Positions 35,079 through 44,629 of a stretch of 64,000 nucleotides of DNA are shown in pieces. A model generated the notes under the pieces. It did no database searches and had not been told where the DNA came from. It saw only the letters and a program-made list of their open reading frames with translations. This DNA is from an uncultured Rhizobiaceae group bacterium. Its GTDB lineage: Bacteria > Pseudomonadota > Alphaproteobacteria > Rhizobiales > Rhizobiaceae. Numbering within the stretch: the stretch's first letter is position 1; every line of letters starts with the position of its first letter. The stretch spans positions 496,001 through 560,000 of the forward strand of contig CANMVS010000001.1 of assembly GCA_947501445.1 (NCBI GenBank), in the 5' to 3' direction. Both the position numbers and the translations under genes were made by a program.

Positions 35079-36416
35079 TTACACAAAGTCTGCCCGGTCG
35101 AGGTTCAGTTTGACCATTTTTTCGTTAAGCGTTCTGCGTCCAATTCCCAATGCTTCGGCCACGGCATCCATCTTGCCACCATGGGCGGTGAGTGCTTTGC
35201 CGATCAAACCTCGCTCAAAGGCAGCCACAGCCTGTCTTAATGTGTCGGGAATATCATCACTTTCGCCTGCCGGTGCTATGGCTTCTGCCACGGAACCCAG
35301 CCCCCTGCGTGCAGACAGCACACGCCTTTCAGCCACATGTCGAAGCTCCCTGACGTTGCCGGGCCAACCGTGCAGAAGCAAAGCGGCATGGTCTTCGGAC
35401 GTCATATCCGGAACCTGCACCTCATAGGTTTGTGACAATTGCTGCACAAAATGGGTGTAAAGCAGCGCAATATCATCACGGCGATTTCGCAATGGCGGCA
35501 ATGACAGCGCGATGGTGTTAAGCCGGAAGAGCAGGTCTTCGCGCAAAGTTCCCTGGGTAACCGCATTTTCCAGATCACGGTTGCTGGCAGAAATGACCCT
35601 TACGTCGATCTTGCGCGTTTGCGTACCACCCTCGGGAGACAGTTCACCACTTTCCAGAATGCGCATTAATGCCCCCTGATGATCGACAGTCAAAGCATCA
35701 AATTCATCAAGAAACAATGTGCCACCGTCCGCCCGGGCGAAATAGCCGATGTCCGATCCGTCCTGATCACCAAACATCAACCGGGCAAAACCATCCTTCG
35801 TTGATGCGGCGCAATTGACTGCAACAAAGGATGCCTGACTGCGCGGACCCAGATTGTGTAAAGCACGCGCCACCACTTCCTTGCCTGTGCCTGTTTCACC
35901 CATGAGCAGCACCGGCATTGTCGCGCCAGCAAAATCAACGATGTCCTCACGCAAAGACACCATGGCATCCGTTGTGCCGAGGAGAACACGATCGAGACCG
36001 GAGATGGCCGTCAGCTGGCTGCGCAGATTGCGATTGTCGCGGGTCAATCTGTGGTTTTCAGCCGCATGTCTGAGCACGGTCAACAGACGGGTTGGCTCAA
36101 AGGGTTTTTCAAGGAAATTGTAAGCACCCTTTCCCATCGCTTCGACGGCAAGGGGCACATCGCCATGCGCAGATATAAGCACAACCGGGATTTCCGGCCA
36201 ATTTTGCTGAACCTGTTCCAGCAGTTCCAACCCACTCAAGCCCGGCATTTTCATATCAGTCAGGATGACATCCGGTTGGGTCGCGTGCAGCCTGGTCAAA
36301 ACATCAGAAGCCCTGAAAAATGTTTCGACGGAAAATCCGGCCCGGCTCAACAGATGCGCCAGCGACTCACGCATGGTGCGATCATCATCAACGACAAATA
36401 TATTATGTTGATCCAT
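35079..36416 (-). CDS. dctD: NtrC-family response regulator DctD lacking the GAFTGA loop
   Basis: A 445-aa protein: receiver domain (residues 5-120; phospho-Asp in LTDMKMPG, SAHGD, EKPF), AAA+ domain with Walker A GETGTGKE near 170 and Walker B GGTLFLDEFDAL near 230, and a Fis-type HTH at the end (MDAVAEALGIGRRTLNEKM). The segment between NCAAS and GGTLF is about 8 residues shorter than usual, and the sigma-54-contacting GAFTGA loop is absent (it reads FGDQDGSDIGYFARAD). By analogy with other such NtrC proteins it may act with sigma-70. It lies 15 bp after dctB. Confidence 0.85.
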   Translation of the reverse strand: MDQHNIFVVDDDRTMRESLAHLLSRAGFSVETFFRASDVLTRLHATQPDVILTDMKMPGLSGLELLEQVQQNWPEIPVVLISAHGDVPLAVEAMGKGAYNFLEKPFEPTRLLTVLRHAAENHRLTRDNRNLRSQLTAISGLDRVLLGTTDAMVSLREDIVDFAGATMPVLLMGETGTGKEVVARALHNLGPRSQASFVAVNCAASTKDGFARLMFGDQDGSDIGYFARADGGTLFLDEFDALTVDHQGALMRILESGELSPEGGTQTRKIDVRVISASNRDLENAVTQGTLREDLLFRLNTIALSLPPLRNRRDDIALLYTHFVQQLSQTYEVQVPDMTSEDHAALLLHGWPGNVRELRHVAERRVLSARRGLGSVAEAIAPAGESDDIPDTLRQAVAAFERGLIGKALTAHGGKMDAVAEALGIGRRTLNEKMVKLNLDRADFV

Positions 36417-36431
36417 GATTGCCCCGACCCC

Positions 36432-38222
36432 TTATTGTGACAACGAGGCCAAAGGCAGTGTCATGACAAAACATGCACCCCTGTCCGCATTATTGGAAAA
36501 TCCGATTTTCCCATCATGATCCTTCAAAATAGCGGCTGATATGGCAAGACCCAGCCCCATGCCCGAACCCGAAGGCTTGGTGGAGAAAAACGGTTCTGCA
36601 GCCATTGTCTGCGCATCAGCGGACAGACCATCACCATTGTCCAGGACCCGTATGTAGGCTTCGTCTCCATCCTGACCCAGGTCAATGCTTATGCGCGGCT
36701 GACTGACCTGGGCCACCGCGTCTGTTGCATTGCGGATCAGGTTAACCAGAACCTGCTCGATACGAAATGCGTCACCATGAACCTGCACCGGATGCTGTGG
36801 CGTTGTGACACTCAAATCGATTGACCGAACATCAAGGTCGGCGCGCATCATGGTAATTGCTGATTGCACAGCATCACGCAGATCGAAGGTCACCAGGTTT
36901 TCGGCCTCACGATGGGCGAAGAAACGCAATTGTCTGGTAATATGCTCCATACGGGCCGTAATCCCGTTGAGATGGGTTACCAGTTCGCGGGCGTCACCAT
37001 TGATCGTATTGCCCGGCAGATCGGCTGCGGCCAGGTAATTGCGCATCGCTGCGATGGGTTGACCAAGTTCATGTGTGACAGATGCCGACAGCTGCCCCAA
37101 AGCTGCCAGTTTGCTGACCTGCTGCAATTCCTTTTGAGCCTTTTCAAGTCGCCGCTCGGCAGCCTTTCGTTCCTCAATTTCATCGGCAAGTTTGCGGTTA
37201 ATGACCTGCAATCCGCGGCGCTCGGCCTGTGAGGCAAACAGAGCAGAGCGAATTCGGCGTGACCGCGCCAGGAGCATCCCAACGCTGACCATCAACAACA
37301 GAGCGGCCGCCACAACAACCCACAGCCAGGCCTGGGCGTTAACCCGGTTCAGTGGCGCAAGATAATGCAGTTTCCAACCGAGGTGTCCGACATCACGCAC
37401 CGTCTGGATATAGCGCAATCCATCAACACGGGCACGAAATTCATTTTCGCCCGAAAAATCCAAAGGTGTCAGCGGTTCGGAACCAAATTGGCGCTCTGCC
37501 TCTATTTCTGCACGTGCCTGCGCAGTCAGCGGCAGCAGGGTCTTATAGGTCCAGTCCGGGTTTGAGGCGAGAATGACAATGCCGCGCTGATCCACCGCCA
37601 ACAGCGTCTCCCCACCTTCTCGCCATGCGCGGGTCAATGACGTCAAATCCACTTTCAGGGCGATCACACCGATAATATTGCCCGATGGCCCATGAATTGG
37701 TTCTGCGATAAAAAAGCCGGGCTCTTGTGTTGTCGCCCCAATGGCGAAGAATGTTCCGCGCTGGCCGGATAGCGCTTGCTTGAAATAGGGGCGAAACCCG
37801 TAATTGTTGCCAACGAAAGTGCGGGGCTCGTCCCAATTGGATGCCGCAATCGTCAGCCCGGAGCGATCCATCAGATAGATTGCATCGATGCTCGCTTCAT
37901 CAGCAAAACTGTCCAGGCGCGCATTCAGCTGGCTTGGATCAGCCCCCAATGCTGCATCAATTACCAGTGGATCCCAAGAGAGGATGAACGGCAAATGCTG
38001 ATGTTCTTCCAGCGCTGACACCAGTGTTGAGCGATAAAGTGACATGCGATCGGCAGAGCGGCGCAATTCACCGGTTATGGACAATTGTTGGCTGATCCAG
38101 AAAACCGCGATAAGACTTGCAGCAATAGCCAAAGCAATGATGAACAGCGAAAGCGGCCGTGGTATTCGTCCGATCGTATCAACATCGATATCCGATTCAT
38201 GCTTCACGGCTGCATCCGTCAA
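36432..38222 (-). CDS. dctB: C4-dicarboxylate sensor histidine kinase DctB
   Basis: A 596-aa membrane kinase. Two membrane helices (about residues 22-45 and 300-325) bracket a periplasmic double-Cache sensor domain (LDSFADEASIDAIYLMDRSG, NNYGFRPYFKQAL and GFFIAEPIHG). A coiled-coil linker follows, then the H-box VTHELGQPIAAMRNYL, N-box LVNLIRNATDA and G-box GSGMGLGLAIS. The start TTG at 38222 has GGGAGGTC seven bases upstream; the frame is open to 38309. It passes phosphate to DctD on sensing dicarboxylates. Confidence 0.87.
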   Translation of the reverse strand: MTDAAVKHESDIDVDTIGRIPRPLSLFIIALAIAASLIAVFWISQQLSITGELRRSADRMSLYRSTLVSALEEHQHLPFILSWDPLVIDAALGADPSQLNARLDSFADEASIDAIYLMDRSGLTIAASNWDEPRTFVGNNYGFRPYFKQALSGQRGTFFAIGATTQEPGFFIAEPIHGPSGNIIGVIALKVDLTSLTRAWREGGETLLAVDQRGIVILASNPDWTYKTLLPLTAQARAEIEAERQFGSEPLTPLDFSGENEFRARVDGLRYIQTVRDVGHLGWKLHYLAPLNRVNAQAWLWVVVAAALLLMVSVGMLLARSRRIRSALFASQAERRGLQVINRKLADEIEERKAAERRLEKAQKELQQVSKLAALGQLSASVTHELGQPIAAMRNYLAAADLPGNTINGDARELVTHLNGITARMEHITRQLRFFAHREAENLVTFDLRDAVQSAITMMRADLDVRSIDLSVTTPQHPVQVHGDAFRIEQVLVNLIRNATDAVAQVSQPRISIDLGQDGDEAYIRVLDNGDGLSADAQTMAAEPFFSTKPSGSGMGLGLAISAAILKDHDGKIGFSNNADRGACFVMTLPLASLSQ

Positions 38223-38315
38223 TAAGTAAGACCTCCCTGGGATAATCCAATGCGCCTTATAGATTGCCCAGTGTCCCTTCACCAGCCTTGTTTGATCGGA
38301 TGGATGCAATTGTCC

Positions 38316-38954
38316 TCATGAAGAATATGACTTTACCCTCGTAACCGGTTGTCTCAGAATCGTTTTTAGTTTTTCAGGCGCTGTCTTTCGCGGGTCACTG
38401 AGGTAAATTTCATGATGATGGCCATTTTCCACCAGATTGTTCTGCGGCAGAAATTCCTCATGCAGTCTCTTTAGCACGGGCCCCTCGTTGCTATAGGCAC
38501 CAATGTGCATGACCTGTACAGCCAGCCCCTCATTGAGGTTTTCCATGCGCAGTTTTTCCAGTGCCGGTAAATCAGATGTGGCGGCGAGACGAGAGCGTAT
38601 TTCCTCGACATGTTCGACATCAATCCAGTCTGGCAGCATGATCATAACTGTCCATTGCCATTGGTCCTGCTCTCCGTTGACAAAGACCTCCATGTCATCC
38701 GCCCACCATAGCGCCTGCAGGGGCGGCACCACATAGTCCCGGTCAAGCTTGTCCTTGGACAGAAATTTCAATTTGTATGCGGTGGGATAAAGGGCGGCCA
38801 GGGCCTGCGCATATTCTGTCTGGGCCGCCGAATCCGGTGTCCCCTTGCCGTCGATCATCAAAAAATTCAGCGGTGGAACGTCGACCATCGAAAACTGTTG
38901 TGGCGGCGGATTAAACAACTCTTTCATTGTTTTTTTGAAATCAGTCTTGCTCAT
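38316..38954 (-). CDS. GyrI-like small-molecule-binding protein
   Basis: A 212-aa protein of the GyrI-like/SOUL-type ligand-binding fold: NFLMIDGKGTPDS near residue 28, YTVPPLQALWW-type core (DYVVPPLQALWWAD near 72) and VQVMHIGAYSNEGPVLKRLHEEF near 150. Such proteins bind hydrophobic compounds. The start overlaps the padR stop by 14 bp, so the pair is co-transcribed and probably shares a ligand. Confidence 0.75.
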   Translation of the reverse strand: MSKTDFKKTMKELFNPPPQQFSMVDVPPLNFLMIDGKGTPDSAAQTEYAQALAALYPTAYKLKFLSKDKLDRDYVVPPLQALWWADDMEVFVNGEQDQWQWTVMIMLPDWIDVEHVEEIRSRLAATSDLPALEKLRMENLNEGLAVQVMHIGAYSNEGPVLKRLHEEFLPQNNLVENGHHHEIYLSDPRKTAPEKLKTILRQPVTRVKSYSS

Positions 38955-39483
38955 TTTGGTCTCCCAGTTGTTTCATTGTTTGCTTCAACCAGTCAATTTC
39001 GCATTGCAGTTGCGATGTGCTGTAGCTGAACAGGGCATTGATGTGTGCCGGCATCGGCGTCACCGTCTGCGCTTTTGACGAGACGTCATGCAATATGGCT
39101 TCCAGCGCAGCAAGGCGCGCATTCAATGCAGCCATGGCCGCAGCAGTATCCAGGGACGTCCAATTGGCCAGGCCGAGAAGGATGGATGGATAGAGAGGAT
39201 GCGGATTTGACAATGCAGAAATTGTCGCCTCTTCAAATACATCTGCTGCCTTTGCAGTTGGCCGGTAAATCTTGCGTGTTTGCTTGTCCGGGTCAGGAAA
39301 ACTTTCGGCAAGTTCGCGTTTTTGCAGTTTGTTCAAAATGAAGTAAATCGAGGAAAATGCCAGCTCGGTCCATGCCCGCATGCCACGTTCTTCTATCAGT
39401 CGATCAAGGTCATATCCGTGGCATGGGCGCTCAAACAAAAGGCCCAGAACCGCATATTCGGCATTGGTAATATTCTGTTTCAT
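38941..39483 (-). CDS. PadR-family transcriptional regulator
   Basis: A 180-aa protein. The PadR winged helix (residues 1-90) has AEYAVLGLLFERPCHGYDLDRLI and SSIYFILNKLQKRELAES; a C-terminal helical dimerisation part follows. I chose the ATG at 39483 (MKQNITNAEY) because it directly follows a 20-bp palindrome. There is no Shine-Dalgarno in that position, which suggests a leaderless mRNA; the frame is open to 39519. It probably represses itself and the GyrI-like gene. Confidence 0.82.
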   Translation of the reverse strand: MKQNITNAEYAVLGLLFERPCHGYDLDRLIEERGMRAWTELAFSSIYFILNKLQKRELAESFPDPDKQTRKIYRPTAKAADVFEEATISALSNPHPLYPSILLGLANWTSLDTAAAMAALNARLAALEAILHDVSSKAQTVTPMPAHINALFSYSTSQLQCEIDWLKQTMKQLGDQNEQD

Positions 39484-39502
39484 TATTCTAGTACTAGAAT
39501 AA
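39483..39502. promoter_or_regulatory. Perfect 20-bp palindrome at the padR start
   Basis: TTATTCTAGTACTAGAATAA reads the same on both strands and touches the padR ATG. On the minus strand TTGCCA lies 17 bp before TAGTAC inside the palindrome, so the site covers the presumed -10 and the transcription start. This is the expected place for a PadR autoregulatory operator. Confidence 0.75.
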
Positions 39503-39539
39503 ATGATCGCCGTTGGCAAGGTTCATTCAATTCAATTTG

Positions 39540-39971
39540 TCATGCTGTGGCCGGGCTGCCCCGGATGGTTTTCACCAGTTTGGCCAGCCACATGCCGATG
39601 ATCATGCACAGGATAAATACCATCGTAGCGGGCGACACAACGGATACAGAGACAATTGCAGGTCCCGGACAAAACCCTCCCAGCCCCCAACCAACACCGA
39701 AAAGGCTGGCACCGCCAATCAATCGGCCATCTATATTTGACTGCGCAGGTTTTTGAAAAATGTCGGCAAATATTGGTTTCAGGCGCTGCCCACATAGCCA
39801 AAAACCGGGCGCTGCGACTGCAATTGCACCACCCATGACAAAAGCAAGACTTGGGTCCCATGATCCGGCGATATCCAGAAAATTCTGCACTTTCGCCGGG
39901 TTGACCATGCCGGAAATTATGAGCCCGAGACCAAAAACAAGGCCTGCGATCAGTGCTGACAATATCTGCAT
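39540..39971 (-). CDS. DUF6691/YeeE-YedE-like membrane protein, subunit 2
   Basis: A 143-aa protein with four hydrophobic helices. GLGLIISGMVNPAKVQNFLD near residue 12 and GVGWGLGGFCPGPAIVSV near residue 95 (with the conserved Cys) are the halves of a YeeE/YedE-type transporter for thiosulfate or sulfide-like sulfur. The ATG at 39971 is one base after the upstream YedE gene stop region. Works with the gene at 39973. Confidence 0.75.
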   Translation of the reverse strand: MQILSALIAGLVFGLGLIISGMVNPAKVQNFLDIAGSWDPSLAFVMGGAIAVAAPGFWLCGQRLKPIFADIFQKPAQSNIDGRLIGGASLFGVGWGLGGFCPGPAIVSVSVVSPATMVFILCMIIGMWLAKLVKTIRGSPATA

Positions 39972-39972
39972 T

Positions 39973-40410
39973 CTACTGACCTCCAAGCACATGTCGCCAG
40001 ACAAAAACTGTCAAAAATGCCACAGCCATGAATGTAATGGTGGCTGCAATTGAGCGCTGTGACAGGCGGGACAACCCGCAAACGCCATGCCCACTCGTGC
40101 ATCCGTTGCCAAGCACAGTGCCAAATCCCACGAGCAGGCCTGCCACGGCAAGGACAGGCAGGCCAGCGACCATGGATTGATCGGGCAATCCTCCGGTAGC
40201 GATCAGATAGATGGGAATGGCCACCAACAGACCAATGACAAAGGCCACGCCTGTGTAGGTTGCCTGCCCTGTTGTGCGTGGGGGTAGCAAACCCGACACA
40301 ATGCCGCTGACACCGGCAAGGCGTCCTGTTGTCAACATCAAAAGAACCGCAGCGAGCCCGATCATCGCACCGCCAAACAGCGACGCAAAGGGCGTAAATT
40401 GAGTTTCCAT
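39973..40410 (-). CDS. YeeE/YedE-like membrane protein, subunit 1
   Basis: A 145-aa protein with four helices; GGAMIGLAAVLLMLTTGRLAG near residue 12 and GFGTVLGNGCTSGHGVCGLSR near residue 98 are the YeeE/YedE signatures with conserved cysteines. Two such halves normally make a sulfur-compound channel. ATG 40410 (METQFTPFA) is preferred; the frame opens further to 40530. It is coupled to the DUF6691 gene (one base apart). Confidence 0.78.
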   Translation of the reverse strand: METQFTPFASLFGGAMIGLAAVLLMLTTGRLAGVSGIVSGLLPPRTTGQATYTGVAFVIGLLVAIPIYLIATGGLPDQSMVAGLPVLAVAGLLVGFGTVLGNGCTSGHGVCGLSRLSQRSIAATITFMAVAFLTVFVWRHVLGGQ

Positions 40411-40537
40411 ATCTGTTCCGATCAAATTTACAGCACCCCGCCAACAACGGGGTCTTTCACAGGAAATGGTATGGGTCTGTAAATGCGTTTGCAAGTGAAC
40501 GAACCGCAACCGGCACCTGACACAAATCAATCAACCA

Positions 40538-40936
40538 TCACAGATCACCGCGTGCTGGCGCTTTCTGCATTAATCCGGGAACAATTGTCGCACATAAAAT
40601 AGTGAACAGGATCCACTGCGGCATTTCCATCAATGTCCCGAAGCGAATCATATTGTAGGCAATGAACAGAACAATGAAAGCACCAAATTGTGCAAGCACC
40701 ATGAACCCGACTGCCATCTGCACTGATGGTTGTTTGCCCGCAGCAAAGATAAGGCCAAAACCATTGATGACAAGCATCGCGGTAATCGCATGCCAGCACA
40801 CAACTGACACAGCGCGCACAACAGCGGATAACGCACTGGCCTGCACCGGCGCGCTAATCTCCGGCCCACCACCAAAAACATGAATGCCGGACGTACCCAG
40901 TGAAAAAACTCCGGCGAGCAAAAACCATTTATTCAT
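40538..40936 (-). CDS. Small membrane protein of unknown function
   Basis: A 132-aa protein with about four hydrophobic segments (residues 3-20, 32-60, 68-92 and 98-122). MNKWFLLAGVFSLGTSGIHVFGGG is split by a short loop and begins at 40936; a longer frame to 40993 is unlikely. No function can be given. It precedes the YeeE/YedE pair on the same strand by 128 bp and may be part of that unit. Confidence 0.6.
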   Translation of the reverse strand: MNKWFLLAGVFSLGTSGIHVFGGGPEISAPVQASALSAVVRAVSVVCWHAITAMLVINGFGLIFAAGKQPSVQMAVGFMVLAQFGAFIVLFIAYNMIRFGTLMEMPQWILFTILCATIVPGLMQKAPARGDL

Positions 40937-41110
40937 GCGACTGCAACTCCATTTCCATACGCTGACGTATGGTGAATATGCAGCACGCATCAATCCTGAT
41001 CAATACGCCACCGTATGGAAAAAGCAATTCAGGCCGCGACATGGTAGCGCAGCAACACACATCAGCGGTATGCGGATAGTCTGGGTTAGCTGAAAGTCAG
41101 GCTGGTGGTG

Positions 41111-41680
41111 TCAGCGGACCTGATCGAGCAATCGTTTGCATTCCAGCAGATCGTAGAGCGCTTCCTGCAACAGCGCCTTATTATCTTTTGACAGACTGGG
41201 GTCACCTTCCGGCAATTCGGCATTCTGATTGCCGGATCCGGCAAAACCAAACAGTTTGCGTCCCGGCGTACGCCCTTTTGCATGGCCAACAATCTGATCA
41301 CCGTCAAAAGCGGCATCGCCAGCAACCGGTGCTGCAACTTTGGTCGCGGTGCTATCGGCATCTTTTTTGGTGAATGACGCAAGTGCCTCTGCGGCTGTCA
41401 CTTCACCTGAGCCTATGGATACCGCAAATTTCGGACCGTTCACCTTCAACAGTTTTTGAACGCCCTTGATGGTGAAGCCCTGATCATAGAGCAAATGCCG
41501 AATGCCTTTCAGCAAATCGACATCATCAGGGCGATAGTAGCGCCTGCCGCCGCCACGTTTCATCGGCTTGATCTGGGTGAAACGTGTTTCCCAAAAACGC
41601 AGTACATGCTGTGGCAGATCGAGTTCGTCCGCCACTTCACTGATGGTTCTGAATGCGTCCGGGCTTTTATCCATGGTCAT
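41111..41680 (-). CDS. MerR-family transcriptional regulator
   Basis: A 189-aa protein. The MerR helix-turn-helix and wing ([42 protein letters not shown]) fills residues 10-80. The rest is a variable, low-complexity middle and a helical C-terminus ([19 protein letters not shown]). It lies downstream of ihfA, as in many alphaproteobacteria, but its targets are not known. Start 41680 or 41674. Confidence 0.82.
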   Translation of the reverse strand: MTMDKSPDAFRTISEVADELDLPQHVLRFWETRFTQIKPMKRGGGRRYYRPDDVDLLKGIRHLLYDQGFTIKGVQKLLKVNGPKFAVSIGSGEVTAAEALASFTKKDADSTATKVAAPVAGDAAFDGDQIVGHAKGRTPGRKLFGFAGSGNQNAELPEGDPSLSKDNKALLQEALYDLLECKRLLDQVR

Positions 41681-41872
41681 ATGTTCCCGCTGGTTGTTGC
41701 GCCCGCCACCGATGGCTTTTCAGGATGAAATGGCCACAGGTCGCCAGAATCGGTGGTGCACACAAAACAAAGTCAGCAACACTATTGCGGCCTTTGTGAG
41801 TCTGCATTGCAACGCCTGCAACAAAAACTTGCAAGCCCAATCGGGCTAAAGAATGGAAATGATAACAGGAAA

Positions 41873-42187
41873 TCAGCTTTTGGAGCGCTTTACATGTGCA
41901 TCAAGCACGCGGTCCTTCAATACATTGGATGCTTTGAACGTCATGACACGCCGTGGTGAAATCGGCACTTCTTCGCCCGTTTTTGGATTACGGCCAATAC
42001 GTTCGTTCTTGTCGCGAATCTGGAATGTTGCAAAGGAGGACAGCTTGACACTTTCCCCGCGCACAATGGCATTACATACTTCGTCAATCACCATTTCAAC
42101 AAGAGAAGCAGATTCCGTTCTCGAAAGTCCTACCTTGCGGAATACTGCTTCCGCCAGATCCGCTCTCGTGATCGTTTTCCCACTCAT
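41873..42187 (-). CDS. ihfA: Integration host factor subunit alpha
   Basis: A 104-aa DNA-bending protein of the HU/IHF family. [19 protein letters not shown] at the start and [20 protein letters not shown] with the beta-arm proline mark it as the alpha subunit. It bends DNA with IHF-beta in transcription and recombination. It follows fabH by 145 bp and precedes merR. Confidence 0.93.
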   Translation of the reverse strand: MSGKTITRADLAEAVFRKVGLSRTESASLVEMVIDEVCNAIVRGESVKLSSFATFQIRDKNERIGRNPKTGEEVPISPRRVMTFKASNVLKDRVLDAHVKRSKS

Positions 42188-42332
42188 TGATTTACATCCA
42201 TCCCCGCAGTGTTATTTTTAATCTGCCATCTGCAGGGCAAACATTATTGCGCTAATGCAAGTCGGTCAAGCCGAGATTATGCTGCAGCGCATCTATAAGC
42301 GTATGAAAGTCATCCTTTTTTCCAAAACCACC

Positions 42333-43310
42333 CTACCAGCGCACCATCACAGCGCCCCAGGTAAAGCCGCCACCCATCGCTTCCAGCAACACGACGTCAT
42401 TTTTCTTGATGCGGCCGTCTTTCAATGCGTCAACCAGCGCCAATGGAATGGATGCAGCGGATGTATTGCCATACCGATCAACAGTGATCACCACCTTTTG
42501 CGGATCAATTCCAAGTTTTCGAGCTGATGCGTCGATAATGCGTTTGTTGGCCTGATGCGGCACAAACCAGTCAATATCGTCCGCGCCAATATTCGTTGCG
42601 TCAAATACCGCTTCAATAACATCGGTGATCATGCCAACGGCATGTTTGAACACCTCACGACCCTGCATTCGCAGGTGGCCGACTGTCTGCGTGGACGATG
42701 GTCCGCCATCGACAAACAATTTGTCTTTGTGATTGCCATCAGAGCGCAATTTTGCCGCAAGAATGCCGCGGTCATCCGCGCTGCCTTCGGTTTCCACAGC
42801 CTCCAGAATTAATGCCCCCGCGCCATCACCAAACAGGACGCAGGTCGATCTGTCAGTCCAGTCAAGTATTCTGGAGAATGTTTCTGCCCCGATGACAATC
42901 GCCCGTTTTGCCAGTCCCGTGTGCAGATAGGCATCGGCTGTCGTCAGTGCATAAACAAATCCGGTACATACCGCCTGAACATCGAATGCCGCGCCGTGGC
43001 GCATGCCCAAACGGCTTTGAATGTCCACTGCTGCGGCTGGAAACGTGTTGTCCGGTGTCGAGGTTGCAACAATGATCAGATCCACATCGTCTACGGTCAG
43101 CCCGGCATTTTCCAGCGCAGCCCTGGCAGCCCCTTCTCCCAGCGAGCAGGTTGTTTCATCATCGCCTGCAACGTAGCGCTGACGGATACCCGTGCGTTGG
43201 ATAATCCACTCATCTGTTGTCTCGACAACACCTTCAAGCTCCTGATTGGTTACCGCCCGTTTGGGTAAACAGGAACCATAACCACATACGACCGACCGGA
43301 TCATGCCCAT
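42333..43310 (-). CDS. fabH: 3-oxoacyl-ACP synthase III (FabH)
   Basis: A 325-aa thiolase-fold enzyme. The catalytic triad is visible: Cys in [12 protein letters not shown] near residue 113, His in [11 protein letters not shown] near 251 and Asn in GNTSAASIP near 281. It starts fatty-acid chains by condensing acetyl-CoA with malonyl-ACP. It is two bases downstream of plsX, in the conserved lipid operon. The true start may be the internal ATG at 43304. Confidence 0.94.
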   Translation of the reverse strand: MGMIRSVVCGYGSCLPKRAVTNQELEGVVETTDEWIIQRTGIRQRYVAGDDETTCSLGEGAARAALENAGLTVDDVDLIIVATSTPDNTFPAAAVDIQSRLGMRHGAAFDVQAVCTGFVYALTTADAYLHTGLAKRAIVIGAETFSRILDWTDRSTCVLFGDGAGALILEAVETEGSADDRGILAAKLRSDGNHKDKLFVDGGPSSTQTVGHLRMQGREVFKHAVGMITDVIEAVFDATNIGADDIDWFVPHQANKRIIDASARKLGIDPQKVVITVDRYGNTSAASIPLALVDALKDGRIKKNDVVLLEAMGGGFTWGAVMVRW

Positions 43311-43312
43311 AC

Positions 43313-44362
43313 CTAACTTTCCTCCATCAGCACACCATCAGAACGCAGGCGTGCATGATAGAGCTTCAAATCATTCTCAATTTTTTGAATCAGACCGTTG
43401 CGCCCCATGTCCCGGGCCACATCAACCGCTGCCGCAAAACCATCCGCGTCCGTCCCGCCGTGACTTTTGATCACGATGCCATTGAGGCCAAGAAAAACAC
43501 CGCCATTGACTTTGCCAGGGTCCATCTTTTCGCGCAGACGGTCAAAGGCGCTCTTGGCAAGCAGATAACCAATCCGGGCCATCAGGGTCCTGTTCATGGC
43601 AGCGCGCAGATATTCACCGATCTGACGGGCCGTTCCTTCCGCCGCCTTCAAGGCAATGTTTCCGGAAAACCCCTCACTCACCACAACATCAACCGTCCCC
43701 TTGCCAAGGTCATCGCCCTCGACAAACCCACGGTAATCCATGCCAGGCAGGTCGCTGGCCCGCAAAATCCGTCCGGCTTCCTTGACCTCTTCCTGCCCTT
43801 TGATCTCTTCAACACCAACATTCAAAAGTCCGACGGTTGGTTTTTCAATTTCAAAAAGAGCACGGGCCATCGCGGCGCCCATTACGGAATAGTCAGTCAG
43901 CTGCTGGGCGTCGGCGCCAACAGTGGCACCAACATCCAATACGATGCTCTCTCCGCGCAGGGTGGGCCAGATTGCGGCAATCGCCGGACGTTCAATATTT
44001 GCCATTGTGCGCAGGCAAAATCTGGCCATGGCCATCAGCGCGCCGGTATTGCCAGCTGAAACACATACGTCCGCTTCACCATTTTTGACGGCCTCGATCG
44101 CCCGCCACATGGATGAGCGCCAGCGACCATGACGCAAGGCCTTGCTGGGCTTGTCGTCCATGCGCACAGATACCTCACAATGGTGAAACTCGCTGGCTTC
44201 CTTCAATCTGGGGTATTTGTCCAGAATTGCGGCGCATTTTTCCTCAATGCCGAAAAGAATAAATCGGAGTTCCGGACTTCGGTCGAGAGATTTCGCGAGA
44301 CCTGGTATCGCTACTTCCGGACCAAAGTCTCCTCCCATGACATCCACAGAAATTGTGATCAA
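43313..44362 (-). CDS. plsX: Phosphate acyltransferase PlsX
   Basis: A 349-aa protein with [19 protein letters not shown] at the N-terminus, [33 protein letters not shown] and VLLN-like [14 protein letters not shown]. It makes acyl-phosphate from acyl-ACP for phospholipid synthesis and often sits with fabH. The 267 bp upstream, before DUF177, hold no gene and probably carry a promoter. Confidence 0.95.
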   Translation of the reverse strand: MITISVDVMGGDFGPEVAIPGLAKSLDRSPELRFILFGIEEKCAAILDKYPRLKEASEFHHCEVSVRMDDKPSKALRHGRWRSSMWRAIEAVKNGEADVCVSAGNTGALMAMARFCLRTMANIERPAIAAIWPTLRGESIVLDVGATVGADAQQLTDYSVMGAAMARALFEIEKPTVGLLNVGVEEIKGQEEVKEAGRILRASDLPGMDYRGFVEGDDLGKGTVDVVVSEGFSGNIALKAAEGTARQIGEYLRAAMNRTLMARIGYLLAKSAFDRLREKMDPGKVNGGVFLGLNGIVIKSHGGTDADGFAAAVDVARDMGRNGLIQKIENDLKLYHARLRSDGVLMEES

Positions 44363-44629
44363 CCTAAAGTGTCCCTCATGACTTTATCTGCTCGTGCAGA
44401 TCTGATTTGGCGCGCCATTCAGGTTATGCCCAAAATACTGCGGCGCGCTGAAAATAACCGTTTTGTGGCCGCATACAACAAAATAGTCGCGGTATGCACC
44501 CGCTATCCAACAATTCCGTCACGTACAATTGTATTTTACCCAAGCCGTTTGAATCGTGACTGCAGGCCTGCATGATCACATCCCTTAGGACCGGGCCACG
44601 TGAAGAACCGTTGGTCAAAGTCTCACCAC

